A DNA stretch of 64,000 bases from Allobosea psychrotolerans. Lineage in GTDB: Bacteria; Pseudomonadota; Alphaproteobacteria; Rhizobiales; Beijerinckiaceae. Position numbers and translations under genes: made by a program. The notes beneath the pieces were generated by a model that was given only the letters and a program-made list of their open reading frames with translations, was not told the origin of the DNA and did not search any database. Within the stretch, counting starts at the first letter, position 1, and the number at the start of each line of letters is the position of its first letter. The stretch spans positions 162,103-226,102 of the forward strand of contig NZ_PQFZ01000010.1 of assembly GCF_002917105.1 (NCBI RefSeq). Direction: 5' to 3'. Positions 52,046 through 61,578 of the stretch are shown here, piece by piece.

Positions 52046-52876
52046 GTGGAGGCGATCCTGCGAGCAAGCTCCCATTCCGACGCTGACGCGCACACCGACG
52101 ATCTCGCCGGTCCCAAGGAGGACCGCCATTTCGTCACGGCGCTGGCGCGCGGTCTCGAGGTGCTGGCCTGCTTCAGGCGCGGCGAGGCGGCACTCGCCAA
52201 TTCCGAGATCGCCGCGCGCTGCGGCCTCGCCCGCTCGACCGTCTCGCGCCTGACCCATACGCTGACCACGCTCGGTTATCTCCACCATGTTCCGGAATCC
52301 GGCAGCTACCGGCTCGGCACGGCGCTGATCGCGCTCGGCGCCAATGCGCTCGCCGGGCTCGATGTCCGTCGCCTGGCGCGGGTCGGCATGCGCGACCTCG
52401 CAGGTTTCGCCAATGCCACGGTGGGGCTCGGCGTGCGCGAGCGGCTCAGCATGCGCTATATCGAATGCTGCCGCGGCGAGGCCGCGATCGCGCTCAACAT
52501 GGATACCGGCTCCAGGCTCTCGCTCGCCCGCAGCGCCATGGGCCGCGCCTATCTCGCCGTCTGCAGCGAAGCCGAGCGGCGCGCGATCATGGAGGATATC
52601 CACTCGGTCGACGACGCGGCCTGGCCGCGCCTGCGCGAGGGCATCGACCGGGCGCTGGAAGACTACGCGACCTGGGGCTGCGCCCGCTCCTTCGGCGAAT
52701 GGCAGCCGACGGTGAGCGCCATCGCGGTCGCCTTCCACCCCGGCGGCGGCCTGCCGCCGATGTCGATCAATTGCGGTGCGCCGACCGTGATCCTCGACCG
52801 GAATTTCCTGATGGACGAGGTCCGGCCAAGGCTGATCGCGCTCGCAGCAAGCCTGGAGGGAGTAATGGGTTCGTGA
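52046..52876 (+). CDS. IclR family transcriptional regulator
   Basis: A 276-residue IclR-type regulator. The winged helix (about 30-95) holds HFVTALARGLEVLACFRRGE, NSEIAARCGLARSTVSRLTH and GSYRLGTALIALG. The effector domain has VRERLSMRYIECCRGEAAI, GRAYLAVCSEAERR and GEWQPTVSAIAVAFHPGGGL. The start is GTG at 52046, five bases after the hydratase stop. IclR proteins sense aromatic or aliphatic acids. The dyads between the pim-like and transporter operons are its probable sites. Confidence 0.9.
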   Translation: MEAILRASSHSDADAHTDDLAGPKEDRHFVTALARGLEVLACFRRGEAALANSEIAARCGLARSTVSRLTHTLTTLGYLHHVPESGSYRLGTALIALGANALAGLDVRRLARVGMRDLAGFANATVGLGVRERLSMRYIECCRGEAAIALNMDTGSRLSLARSAMGRAYLAVCSEAERRAIMEDIHSVDDAAWPRLREGIDRALEDYATWGCARSFGEWQPTVSAIAVAFHPGGGLPPMSINCGAPTVILDRNFLMDEVRPRLIALAASLEGVMGS

Positions 52877-53397
52877 GGCAGGTTGTGACAGCCCGTCCTA
52901 TCACCGCTGCTGACGTGCCGCGTTTCCGGGAGGTGCTCGATGAGGTTGCGCGTGAGCGGCGCTACCTGGCCTTCGAAGAGGCTCCGCCGATCGAGCGCAT
53001 CGCGGTTTTTGTCGAAGCCAATATTGCAACGGGAAACACACATCTTGTCGGGCTCGTAGACGATATGATCGTCGGCTGGTGCGACATCGTCCGCGACGTC
53101 AGCAGACCGACCCGGCGCCACTGCGGCACGCTCGGCATCGGCATCCTCGCGCAATATCGCGGTTTGGGGCTCGGTCGCTTGCTGATGCAACAGGCGATGG
53201 CAGGCGCTGCCGCATCCGGGCTCAAGCGCATAGAATTGACCGTTCGCAGCTCCAACCGGCGCGCCATAGCCCTCTATGCGCGGCTGGGCTTCGCGCCTGA
53301 AGGCTGCCAGCGAAACGCGATCATGACCGAGGACGGTTACGAGGACCGTGATCTGATGGCTTATCTCGTGCCTGAGCAGCCCCAACAAGCAGCGTGA
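52873..53397 (+). CDS. GNAT family N-acetyltransferase
   Basis: A 174-residue GNAT protein. The acetyl-CoA pyrophosphate-binding loop is in ILAQYRGLGLGRLLMQQAMA (Q/R-x-x-G-x-G/A), preceded by the strand CGTLGIG and followed by RIELTVRSSNRRAIALYARL and GFAPEGCQRNA, the family's C-terminal half. The start is GTG at 52873 in a GTGA overlap with the IclR stop; a second GTG four codons on (52885) is possible. The target is unknown. It sits between regulator and CoA-transferase in the operon. Confidence 0.85.
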   Translation: MRQVVTARPITAADVPRFREVLDEVARERRYLAFEEAPPIERIAVFVEANIATGNTHLVGLVDDMIVGWCDIVRDVSRPTRRHCGTLGIGILAQYRGLGLGRLLMQQAMAGAAASGLKRIELTVRSSNRRAIALYARLGFAPEGCQRNAIMTEDGYEDRDLMAYLVPEQPQQAA

Positions 53398-53398
53398 C

Positions 53399-54604
53399 AT
53401 GCCGATGACCACTCTCGACCTCCCTCTCTCCGGCATCCGCGTGCTCGATCTCTCGCGCATCCTCGCCGGCCCCTGGTGCGGTCAGGTGCTGGCCGATCTC
53501 GGCGCCGAGGTGATCAAGGTCGAGCACCCCCTGCGCGGCGACGACACGCGCGACTGGGGCTTTCGGCTGGGCGAGCGCAACACCTGCTATTTCAACAGCG
53601 TCAACCGCAACAAGCGCTCGATCGGCGTCGATGTCGGCAAGCCCGAGGGGCTGGCGATCGTCCGCGACCTTGCCGCCAGGAGCGACGTGCTGATCCAGAA
53701 CTTCAAGACCGGCGGCGCCGACAAGCTCGGCCTCGGCTATGAGGCGCTGAGCACGCTCAACCCCGGCCTGATCTACTGCTCGATCGCCGGCTACGGCTCG
53801 GATGGGCCGGAAGCCTCGCGCCCCGGCTACGACCTCGTCATCCAGGGCGAATCCGGGCTGATGGGGATGAACGGCAATGACGACCAGCCGCCGCTGAAAT
53901 TCGGCGTCGCCATCGTCGATCTCTTCACCGGGCAATATTCGGCCCAGGCCGTGCTCGCCGCACTGATCCAGCGTGGACGCACCGGCAAGGGCCGACATAT
54001 CGAGATGGCGCTGTTCGATTGCGGCCTCTCGGTCACCTCCTATTACGGTCTGGAAGCACTGGCATTGGGCGAGAACCCGCCGCGCTACGGCAATGCGCAT
54101 CCCTCGATCGTGCCCTATGGCGTCTTCGACGCCGCCGACGGCCCGCTCGTCATCACCGTCGGCAACAACGCCCAGTATGAGCGCTTCTGCCGGACCGTGA
54201 TCGAGCGGCCGGATCTGGCGGAGGATGGGCGCTTCGCCACCAACCTGCTGCGCACCCAGAACCGCCCGGAGCTGCTGCCGATGATCGAGGCGGAGCTGAG
54301 GGCGAGGCCGCGCGCGCTGCTGCTGCAGCGGCTCGCCGCCAACGGCATTCCCTGTGGCGAGGTGCTGGGCCTGAACCAGGCGCTGCGTTCGCCGCGCGCA
54401 ACGCAGGCCGGCATGGTCTCTGACGACGCCGGCAATGCCGACACGCCCGCCGTGCTCGCCCCACCCTACCGCCTCGACGGCGAGCGCGTGCCCCTGCGCC
54501 ACCGCCCGCCCGGATTGGGCCAGGATACGGACGCGGTGCTGGCCGATCTCGGCCTGAGCGCGGAGCGGATCGCCACGCTCAAGGGCAACGGCGTGATCGG
54601 GTAG
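53399..54604 (+). CDS. Class III CoA-transferase (CaiB/BaiF family)
   Basis: A 401-residue family III CoA-transferase. IRVLDLSRILAGPWCGQVLA, DLGAEVIKVEHPLRGDDTRD and NRNKRSIGVDVGKPEG are the N-terminal motifs; the catalytic Asp is in RPGYDLVIQGESGLMGMNG (about 143). GRGRHIEMALFD-like sequence here reads GKGRHIEMALFDCGL. These enzymes move CoA between acids, often succinyl-CoA and an aliphatic or aromatic dicarboxylate. It starts two bases after the GNAT stop. It offers an ATP-free way to activate the imported acid, parallel to the ligase on the other strand. Confidence 0.9.
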   Translation: MPMTTLDLPLSGIRVLDLSRILAGPWCGQVLADLGAEVIKVEHPLRGDDTRDWGFRLGERNTCYFNSVNRNKRSIGVDVGKPEGLAIVRDLAARSDVLIQNFKTGGADKLGLGYEALSTLNPGLIYCSIAGYGSDGPEASRPGYDLVIQGESGLMGMNGNDDQPPLKFGVAIVDLFTGQYSAQAVLAALIQRGRTGKGRHIEMALFDCGLSVTSYYGLEALALGENPPRYGNAHPSIVPYGVFDAADGPLVITVGNNAQYERFCRTVIERPDLAEDGRFATNLLRTQNRPELLPMIEAELRARPRALLLQRLAANGIPCGEVLGLNQALRSPRATQAGMVSDDAGNADTPAVLAPPYRLDGERVPLRHRPPGLGQDTDAVLADLGLSAERIATLKGNGVIG

Positions 54605-54628
54605 TCCGAGGCCTTAGGGTCCCGCGCA

Positions 54629-56068
54629 TCAAAGGCCGCACACCACCGGCAACACCGCTTTGCCGACCTTCTCGACGATCCTGCCGGTGCTGAGCTCGCC
54701 GCCGGCAGCCGCTGCGGGAAGCGAGAGCCCCGCCTTCGCGATCACGGCCTGGAGCGTCGCCGCATCCGCTACCGCATAGGCCCGCTGCGGCGCGACGCCG
54801 GCGATCAGGATCTTGTCGGAAGGGTTGGCCGTGACCAGCCCCGCCAGGCGGCCTTGCCGGTCGAAGGCCGGGCTGCCGGCCTGGCCCGGCTGGAGCGGCG
54901 CGAATACGGCAGCGGTCGCCCCGACCCGGACGGCTTGTCCCGGCAAGGCGAGGGCGGCACGCTTGCCGGCATCATCGCCGAACGCCACCAGGACGAGGTT
55001 TTCGCGCTCGCCCAGCGCCTCGGGGCGGGCCCCGAGCGCGGTCAGCGCCGGCCCGCCATCGAGATCGAGCAATGCGAGCCCACTGGCATCATCCTTGCCG
55101 CGCAGCCGCGCCGGACGCCCGCCGACCCGCAGCGAGCGGCAGCCCTCGATCGCGGAAGCCGCTGTCGCCACGACCTTGTCAGATACGAGCAGCCCGACGC
55201 CATAGCGCTCGGTCGGAGGGGCGGCCGGGCGAACAGCGGAAAGCGAGGAGCCCGCGACACTGGCGATCGCACTCGCCGGGCTCGCCGGCGCGGGTCCAGT
55301 CGGGAAGGGCTCGAAGCTTGCAGCGATGGCGATGACCAGCTTGTCGACGCTGGCCGAGAGCGCCTTGTCGTAACCGATCGAGAAGCCGCGCAGGCCTTGC
55401 GGCCCGGATGCCAGCCGGCGGTAGAACTTGCCCGTGGCGGTCTCGCCGGTGACCACGAAGAAATCCGGGCGCAGCAGCTTGTAGGTGATCTTGCGGCCGG
55501 GATTGTTGGGATTGACCAGGGTCGCCTTCTCGAAGACCGAGTCCAGCGTTTCTCCCGGCGGACTGGTGGTCGCGTCGAGCGTGATCTTGCCGTCGGCGCT
55601 CTGCCAGCGGCTGCCGCCGGTCGGCGTCGCCTCGCGCTTGGGCAAGACCTTTTCAGGAATGCCGATCCGCATGCCGGTGCGCGCGTCGTCGATCAGGCGA
55701 AACCCCGCCGCCTCGCGCGCGCCACGGGCCGCTTGTGCAAGCGCCACGCGCTCGGCTGGCGAGAGCACGCCATTGGGCTCGCCGCGCCCGGCCTTCAGCG
55801 CATTGATGGCGCGGAAGGTCAGCGGGCCGTAAGAGCCGCTCGCCGCCGCATTGAACAGGCCGGCCCAGATCAGGTCGGTCTGGATCGCCTTGCGCTCGGC
55901 CTCGGGCAGCGCCTCGAAGCTCGCCTGCGCCGCGGCAAGCTGGGGATTGGACGCCGGCGCGGGAGCCTGCGCCAGCACCATCGACGGCAAGAACGCAAAA
56001 GCAGGGGCGGCCAGAGCCAGCCGCAACCCCACGGCCCGCCCGAAACGGGTTCTGATCGCATTCGCCAT
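54629..56068 (-). CDS. Secreted trypsin-fold pseudoprotease
   Basis: A 479-residue exported protein. A signal peptide (about 1-34, ending FLPSMVLAQA) is followed by a peptidoglycan-binding-like helical segment (50-115: LPEAERKAIQTDLIWAGLFN, GSYGPLTFRAINALKAGRGE). A middle domain of unknown type (125-255) follows and then a trypsin-like domain (285-450). The trypsin domain keeps the layout but not the catalytic residues: the TAAH motif reads VATAASAIEGC (His to S305), the D-L-A-L-L strand reads SGLALLDLD (Asp to G330), and GNSGGP reads GQAGSPAFD (Ser to A397). It should be enzymatically dead. It diverges from the alpha-2-macroglobulin gene. The ATG at 56068 is chosen because upstream residues to 56218 are unconserved. 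Confidence 0.8.
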   Translation of the reverse strand: MANAIRTRFGRAVGLRLALAAPAFAFLPSMVLAQAPAPASNPQLAAAQASFEALPEAERKAIQTDLIWAGLFNAAASGSYGPLTFRAINALKAGRGEPNGVLSPAERVALAQAARGAREAAGFRLIDDARTGMRIGIPEKVLPKREATPTGGSRWQSADGKITLDATTSPPGETLDSVFEKATLVNPNNPGRKITYKLLRPDFFVVTGETATGKFYRRLASGPQGLRGFSIGYDKALSASVDKLVIAIAASFEPFPTGPAPASPASAIASVAGSSLSAVRPAAPPTERYGVGLLVSDKVVATAASAIEGCRSLRVGGRPARLRGKDDASGLALLDLDGGPALTALGARPEALGERENLVLVAFGDDAGKRAALALPGQAVRVGATAAVFAPLQPGQAGSPAFDRQGRLAGLVTANPSDKILIAGVAPQRAYAVADAATLQAVIAKAGLSLPAAAAGGELSTGRIVEKVGKAVLPVVCGL

Positions 56069-56318
56069 CGCGTGCCTCCGCCCCTGCAAGAGGCCGCATT
56101 GAGCGTCAGATCGCGCGCGCCCGCAACTGCGATGACGAAGCGAAACAGGATCAAGCGCAAGATCAGGTTGAGGGCCCGCCTCATCCGGCAGCCCACACCT
56201 TTCGTATTGCGCCGGCAAGCGCTGATGCTAGCTTGCCCGCGGGCTCAAAGCTGTCATCGGGCGGACGCGGATCGCACCGAGATTGGCGCGCAGGCTCGAC
56301 CGAAGAGGACGTAAGACC

Positions 56319-59300
56319 ATGACCATGCTCGCCCGTCTCGCGTTGCTTTTCGGTCTGGCGCTCGCCGCGCAGCCCGCCCTGGCCCAGAAGGCCTACGTTC
56401 GCAATGACCTCGCCGCAGACGGGCAGCGGCTGGAGGAGCGCTTGAAGCGCGAGGTTTCGGTCAGCGGCAGGCAGGCGACAGAGGCCCTGCGGATCGGCGC
56501 CTCCGCACTCGCCCGCGGCGATGCCCGCTCCGCCTTGCCCCAGGCCAATGCCGCCGTCGTCGCCGAGCCCAACAACGCCGCCGCATGGCGCTTGATGGCG
56601 AATGCGGCCAACGCGATCGAGCCGCGCGACTATCGCGAGCGCTGGGAGTTGCGCGAGCGCGCGATCTCGGCCGCCTATCTCGCCTATCAGCGCGCCAGCT
56701 CGCGCCCCGAGGAGGCCGCATCGCTTGGCGTGCTCGCCCGCATCTTCGAGAAGAACGAGCTCTGGCGGCCGGCCCTGACGACCTATCGGCTGAGCCTCGA
56801 CCTCGCCGATAATGCCGGCTTGCGCACCGCCTATGAGAGCCTTCGCGAGAAGCGCGGCTTCCGCATCCTCTCCAACAAGGTCGATGCCGACGCCGCCTCG
56901 CCGCGCGCCTGTTTCGAGTTTTCCGAGCCGCTGGCGCGCGGCCGCGTCGATTTCGCGCCTTATGTCGCGGTCTCCGGCGGAAAAGGTGATTTCGCTGTTT
57001 CGGCCGAGGAGCGCCAGATCTGCGTCGACGGACTGCGACATGGCGAGCGCTACGCCTTCGTCATCCGCCAGGGCGTGCCTTCGGCGATCCCCGACGAGAA
57101 GCTGCTGAAATCGGCCGATTACGAGGTCTATGTCCGCGACCGCACGCCTTCGGTGCGCTTCACCGGCAAGAATTACGTGCTACCGCGCACCGGCCAGCAA
57201 GGCATCCCCGTCGTCTCCGTCAATGCCAACCGGCTCGACCTCGAGGTCATGCGGATCGGCGACCGCAACCTGATCAATTCGGTGCATTCCGACGATTTCC
57301 TTGGCCAGCTCGGCTCCTACGCCTCGAAGCAGATCGCCAGCGACAAGGGCCAGAGCGTCTGGACCGGCTCGATGGAGGTGAAGACCGAATTGAACAAGGA
57401 CGTGATCACGGCCTTCCCCGTGATCGAGGCGGTCGGCCGCCTGCAGCCCGGCGTCTATGTGATGTTCGCCAAGCCCGCCGGCGGCAACGCGACAGCGCCG
57501 CAGACCGATTCCGACAGCGACTATGACGACGGCACGACGCGCGCGACGCAATGGTTCGTCGTCTCCGATCTCGGCCTGACCTCCTTCTCGGGCCCTGACG
57601 GCGTGCATGTGCTGGTGCGCTCGCTCGCCGACGCCTCGCCCGTCGCCAATGCCGAACTCAGGCTGCTCGCCCGCAACAACGAGGTGCTGGGGACGGTGCG
57701 TTCCGACGCCAATGGCTATGCCCGCTTCGATGCCGGCCTGGGCAAGGGCCAGGGCGGCAATGCGCCGGGCCTCGTCACGGTGCTCTTGGGCGAAGATTAC
57801 GGCTTCCTCGATCTGAAGCAGACCGCGTTCGATCTCTCCGATCGCGGCGTCAAGGGCCGCGTCGCGCCTTCAGGCCTCGATGCCTATCTCTACACCGAGC
57901 GCGGCGTCTACCGCTCCGGCGAGACGGTGTACCTGACCAGCCTCCTGCGCGACGCCAAGGGCGCGGCCGTGACCAGCCTGCCATTGACCATCGTGGTCAA
58001 GCGCCCCGACGGCGTCGAGTATCGCCGCCGCCAGGTCGAGGACCAGGGCGCCGGCGGCAGGGCCCATTCGATTCCCCTGCTGTCGGGCGCACAGACCGGC
58101 ACCTGGCGTGTCCAGGCCTATGCCGACCCGAAAGGCCCCGCGATCGGCGAGGCCTCCTTCCTGGTCGAGGATTATGTCCCCGAGCGCCTGGAACTGACGC
58201 TCACGCCCAAGGCACCGGTGCTGCAGGCGGGCGAGCCGGCCGAGATCGACGTCAATGCGCGCTATCTCTATGGCGCGCCGGGCTCCGAGCTCGACGTCAA
58301 CGGCTCGATGACGATCCGCGCCGCCGCCCAAAGCGCGATCCCCGGCTTCGCCGGCTATCAGGTCGGCCTCACCGACGAGGAATTCCAGCCGGTCCAGACC
58401 GATTTCGAGGAAAGCACCACGACCGACGCTTCCGGCAAGGTCACGGTCTCCAACCCGGTCGCCCAGCCCGAGACCAACCGACCGCTCGAGGCCGAATTCA
58501 CCATCCGCGTCGGCGAACCCGGCGGGCGCGCCATTGCCCGCTCGGTGACGCTGCCAATCGTGCCCAAGGGCGCCGCGCTCGGCATCAAGCCGCTGTTCAA
58601 GGATGGCGAGCTCGGCAACGGCCAGACCGCCGGCTTCGAGGTCATCATGGCCAATGGCGACGGCCGCCGCCTCGCGCGGCCGGGCGTGAAATGGACCTTG
58701 TCCAAGGTCACCCGCAACTATCAGTGGTTCTTCCAGGACGGGCGCTGGAATTTCGAGGGCGTGAAGCAGACCCGTCGCGTCGCCGATGGCGAGGTCGCGG
58801 TCAGGGCCGATGCCGCCGCCTCGATCTCGGCCCCGGTGCAATGGGGCAATTATCGCTTGGACGTCGCAGCCGACGGCCCCGATTCCACCGAGAGCTCTCT
58901 GTCCTTCACCGTCGGCTACGAGGCCGACAAGACCGCCGATACGCCCGATGTCCTCGATGTCGCGCTCGACAAGAACGCCTATGCCGATGGCGAGACCATG
59001 CAGGTGCGCCTGGCGCCGCGCTTCGCCGGCAAGGCGACGCTCGCCGTGATCAGCGACCGCGTCAACGAGATCCGCACCATCGATGTCGCCGCCGGCGGCT
59101 CGACGGCTTCCATCCCCGTCAAGGCTGAATGGGGCGCGAGCGCCTATCTCGTCGTGCTCGCGCACCGCCCGATGGACACCGCCGCCCAGCGCCTGCCCGG
59201 CCGCGCCATCGGCCTGTCCTGGTTCGCCATCGGCAAGGAGAACCGCACGCTCGCCATCGATCTCGGCGCGCCCAATCTGGTGCGCCCGCTGACGACGCTC

Positions 59301-61571
59301 TCGCTGCCGGTCAAGGTCACCGGCGCGCGGGCGGGCGAGGACGCCTTCGTCACGGTCGCGGCCGTCGATATCGGCATCCTCAACCTGACGCGCTTCGAAT
59401 CGCCTGATCCAAGCAAGTTCTTCTTCGGCCAGCGCCAGATCGGCCATGAATTGCGCGATCTCTACGGCTATCTGATCGACGGCATGCAGGGCGTGCGCGG
59501 CGCGATCCGCACCGGCGGCGACGGCGCGCCTGCGCTTGGCGGCGAGAAGCCGACGCAGGAGCCGCTCGCGCGCTATTCCGGCGTGGTCAAGGTCGGCGCC
59601 GACGGCATGGCCAAGGTCGATTTCGACCTGCCGGCCTTCAACGGTTCGGTCCGCGTCATGGCGGTCGCCTGGTCGGCCGGACGCACCGGGCAGGCCAGCG
59701 CCGACGTCATCATCCGCGACCAGGTCGTCGCGCAGGCGACACTGCCGCGTTTCCTCGCCATCGGCGACCAATCGCGCTTCCATCTCGCGATCAGCAATGT
59801 CGAGGGCCCCGCCGGCCCCTATGTCGTCGATCTCGATGTGAGGGGCCCCGTGCTGGTTGCCGCCGAAGCGACGCGCAAAACGCTCCAGCTCGCGGCCGGC
59901 GCCAAGAGCGAGCTCACCATCCCGGTCACGGCGGCGGGTCTCGGCCGCGCCGAATTCGATGTCCGCATCACCGGACCCGGCGGCATCGGAACGGTGCAGA
60001 ACCTGGCCGTGCGCGTGCAGCCCTCCGCCAATACGATCGCGCGGCGCATCGTCCGGCCGATCCCCGGCAATGGCGGTTCGATCACGGTCTCATCCGACCT
60101 GATGGCCGATCTCGTGCCCAATTCCGGGCAGGTCTCCGTCTCGGTCTCGCCGCTCGCCTCGCTCGACGTGCCGGCGCTGCTGAAGGCGCTCGACCGCTAC
60201 CCCTATGGCTGCACCGAGCAGACGGTGAGCCGCGCCTTGCCGCTGCTCTCGGTCAACAAGCTCGCCACGCTGGAGAACCTCGCGCTCGACGCCAATGCCG
60301 ATGAGCGGGTCAATGGCGCGATCGAGCGCGTGCTCGCCCGCCAGGGCGCCAACGGCTCCTTCGGGCTCTGGGGCGTCGGCGGCGAGGATCTCTGGCTCGA
60401 CGCCTTCGTCGCGGATTTCCTGACGCGGGCGCGCGAGCGCCAGTTCCAGGTGCCGCAGATCGCCTTCAACCTCGCTCTCGACCGCCTGCGCAACCAGGTC
60501 GTCAACACCAGCGAGATCAACAAGGAGGAGGCGGCCGGCATCGCCTATGCGCTCTATGTGCTTGCCCGCAACGGCCGGCCGGTGATGGGCGATCTGCGCT
60601 ATCTCGCCGACAACAAGCTGGCCGATTTCGCGACGCCATTGGCGCGCGGGCAGATCGGCGCCGCGCTCTCGGCGCTGGGCGATCGCGGCCGTGGTCGCGC
60701 CGCCTTCACCAGTGCGCTCGGCCTGTTGCAGGACGCGCGCGACGACGGCCTGTCGCGGCCCGATTACGGCACGCGCCTGCGCGACGGGGCGGGCGTGCTC
60801 GCCTTGATCGCCGAAGCCAATGGCGAGCGCGCCGACATCACCCGCGCCGCCGCGATCGTCGACACGGCACGCGGCAGCGCGCGCTACACCTCGACGCAGG
60901 AGCAGATGTGGATGGTCGTCGCCGCCCAGGCGCTGGCCAAGGACGCCGAGGGTATGACGCTCACGGTCGACGGCGCCGAGCGCAAGGGGCCGCTCTACCG
61001 CACCATCTCCGCCGAAGCGCTGGAGGCCAAGCCGTTGACCGTCGCCAATCCAGGCGCCGCCTCGGCGCAGGCCGTGATCACCGTCTCGGGCATCCCAACC
61101 GGCGCGGAGCCGGCCCTGAACCAGGGCTTCGGCCTGGAGCGGGTGATCTACACCATGAAGGGCGAGAAGGCCGATCCGGCGCGTTTGCGCCAGAACGAGC
61201 GCTATGTCGTGGCGCTGAACGTCACCGAACCCAGTTTGCGCTATGGCCGGGTGCTGCTGGTCGATCCCGTGCCCGCCGGGCTCGAGATCGAGAACGCCAA
61301 CCTGACCGAGGGCGCTTCCGTTGCCGGGCTCGACTGGCTGAAGCAGGAGGTGACGCCGGTCCACACGGAAGCCCGCGACGACCGCTATGTCGCGGCCTTC
61401 GATCGCGATGGCTCGAGCAGCCAGAAGCTCGCCTTCACCATCGCCTATATCGTCCGAGCCGTCTCGCCCGGCCGCTATGTCGCGCCGGCGGGCGTGGTCG
61501 AGGACATGTACAGGCCAGATCGTTTCGGACGGACCGCGTTCGGAACGGTGGATATTTCGTCGGCGCGGTAA
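56319..61571 (+). CDS. yfhM: Bacterial alpha-2-macroglobulin with thioester
   Basis: A 1,750-residue periplasmic protease trap of the bacterial alpha-2-macroglobulin family. A Sec signal MTMLARLALLFGLALAAQPA ends in LAQK with no lipobox Cys, so it is soluble rather than lipid-anchored as in E. coli. A helical repeat region (about 45-165) with AAWRLMANAAN comes next. Macroglobulin-like domains follow, and the reactive thioester YPYGCTEQTVSRALPLLSVN has Cys at about 1298. A terpenoid-cyclase-like alpha6 barrel and receptor-binding-type C-terminus follow. The presence of CxEQ groups it with YfhM, usually paired with PBP1C, exactly as here eight bases downstream. RBS AGAGGA precedes the ATG at 56319; an ATG at 56325 is also possible. 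Confidence 0.92.
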   Translation: MTMLARLALLFGLALAAQPALAQKAYVRNDLAADGQRLEERLKREVSVSGRQATEALRIGASALARGDARSALPQANAAVVAEPNNAAAWRLMANAANAIEPRDYRERWELRERAISAAYLAYQRASSRPEEAASLGVLARIFEKNELWRPALTTYRLSLDLADNAGLRTAYESLREKRGFRILSNKVDADAASPRACFEFSEPLARGRVDFAPYVAVSGGKGDFAVSAEERQICVDGLRHGERYAFVIRQGVPSAIPDEKLLKSADYEVYVRDRTPSVRFTGKNYVLPRTGQQGIPVVSVNANRLDLEVMRIGDRNLINSVHSDDFLGQLGSYASKQIASDKGQSVWTGSMEVKTELNKDVITAFPVIEAVGRLQPGVYVMFAKPAGGNATAPQTDSDSDYDDGTTRATQWFVVSDLGLTSFSGPDGVHVLVRSLADASPVANAELRLLARNNEVLGTVRSDANGYARFDAGLGKGQGGNAPGLVTVLLGEDYGFLDLKQTAFDLSDRGVKGRVAPSGLDAYLYTERGVYRSGETVYLTSLLRDAKGAAVTSLPLTIVVKRPDGVEYRRRQVEDQGAGGRAHSIPLLSGAQTGTWRVQAYADPKGPAIGEASFLVEDYVPERLELTLTPKAPVLQAGEPAEIDVNARYLYGAPGSELDVNGSMTIRAAAQSAIPGFAGYQVGLTDEEFQPVQTDFEESTTTDASGKVTVSNPVAQPETNRPLEAEFTIRVGEPGGRAIARSVTLPIVPKGAALGIKPLFKDGELGNGQTAGFEVIMANGDGRRLARPGVKWTLSKVTRNYQWFFQDGRWNFEGVKQTRRVADGEVAVRADAAASISAPVQWGNYRLDVAADGPDSTESSLSFTVGYEADKTADTPDVLDVALDKNAYADGETMQVRLAPRFAGKATLAVISDRVNEIRTIDVAAGGSTASIPVKAEWGASAYLVVLAHRPMDTAAQRLPGRAIGLSWFAIGKENRTLAIDLGAPNLVRPLTTLSLPVKVTGARAGEDAFVTVAAVDIGILNLTRFESPDPSKFFFGQRQIGHELRDLYGYLIDGMQGVRGAIRTGGDGAPALGGEKPTQEPLARYSGVVKVGADGMAKVDFDLPAFNGSVRVMAVAWSAGRTGQASADVIIRDQVVAQATLPRFLAIGDQSRFHLAISNVEGPAGPYVVDLDVRGPVLVAAEATRKTLQLAAGAKSELTIPVTAAGLGRAEFDVRITGPGGIGTVQNLAVRVQPSANTIARRIVRPIPGNGGSITVSSDLMADLVPNSGQVSVSVSPLASLDVPALLKALDRYPYGCTEQTVSRALPLLSVNKLATLENLALDANADERVNGAIERVLARQGANGSFGLWGVGGEDLWLDAFVADFLTRARERQFQVPQIAFNLALDRLRNQVVNTSEINKEEAAGIAYALYVLARNGRPVMGDLRYLADNKLADFATPLARGQIGAALSALGDRGRGRAAFTSALGLLQDARDDGLSRPDYGTRLRDGAGVLALIAEANGERADITRAAAIVDTARGSARYTSTQEQMWMVVAAQALAKDAEGMTLTVDGAERKGPLYRTISAEALEAKPLTVANPGAASAQAVITVSGIPTGAEPALNQGFGLERVIYTMKGEKADPARLRQNERYVVALNVTEPSLRYGRVLLVDPVPAGLEIENANLTEGASVAGLDWLKQEVTPVHTEARDDRYVAAFDRDGSSSQKLAFTIAYIVRAVSPGRYVAPAGVVEDMYRPDRFGRTAFGTVDISSAR

Positions 61572-61578
61572 CCTGGCC

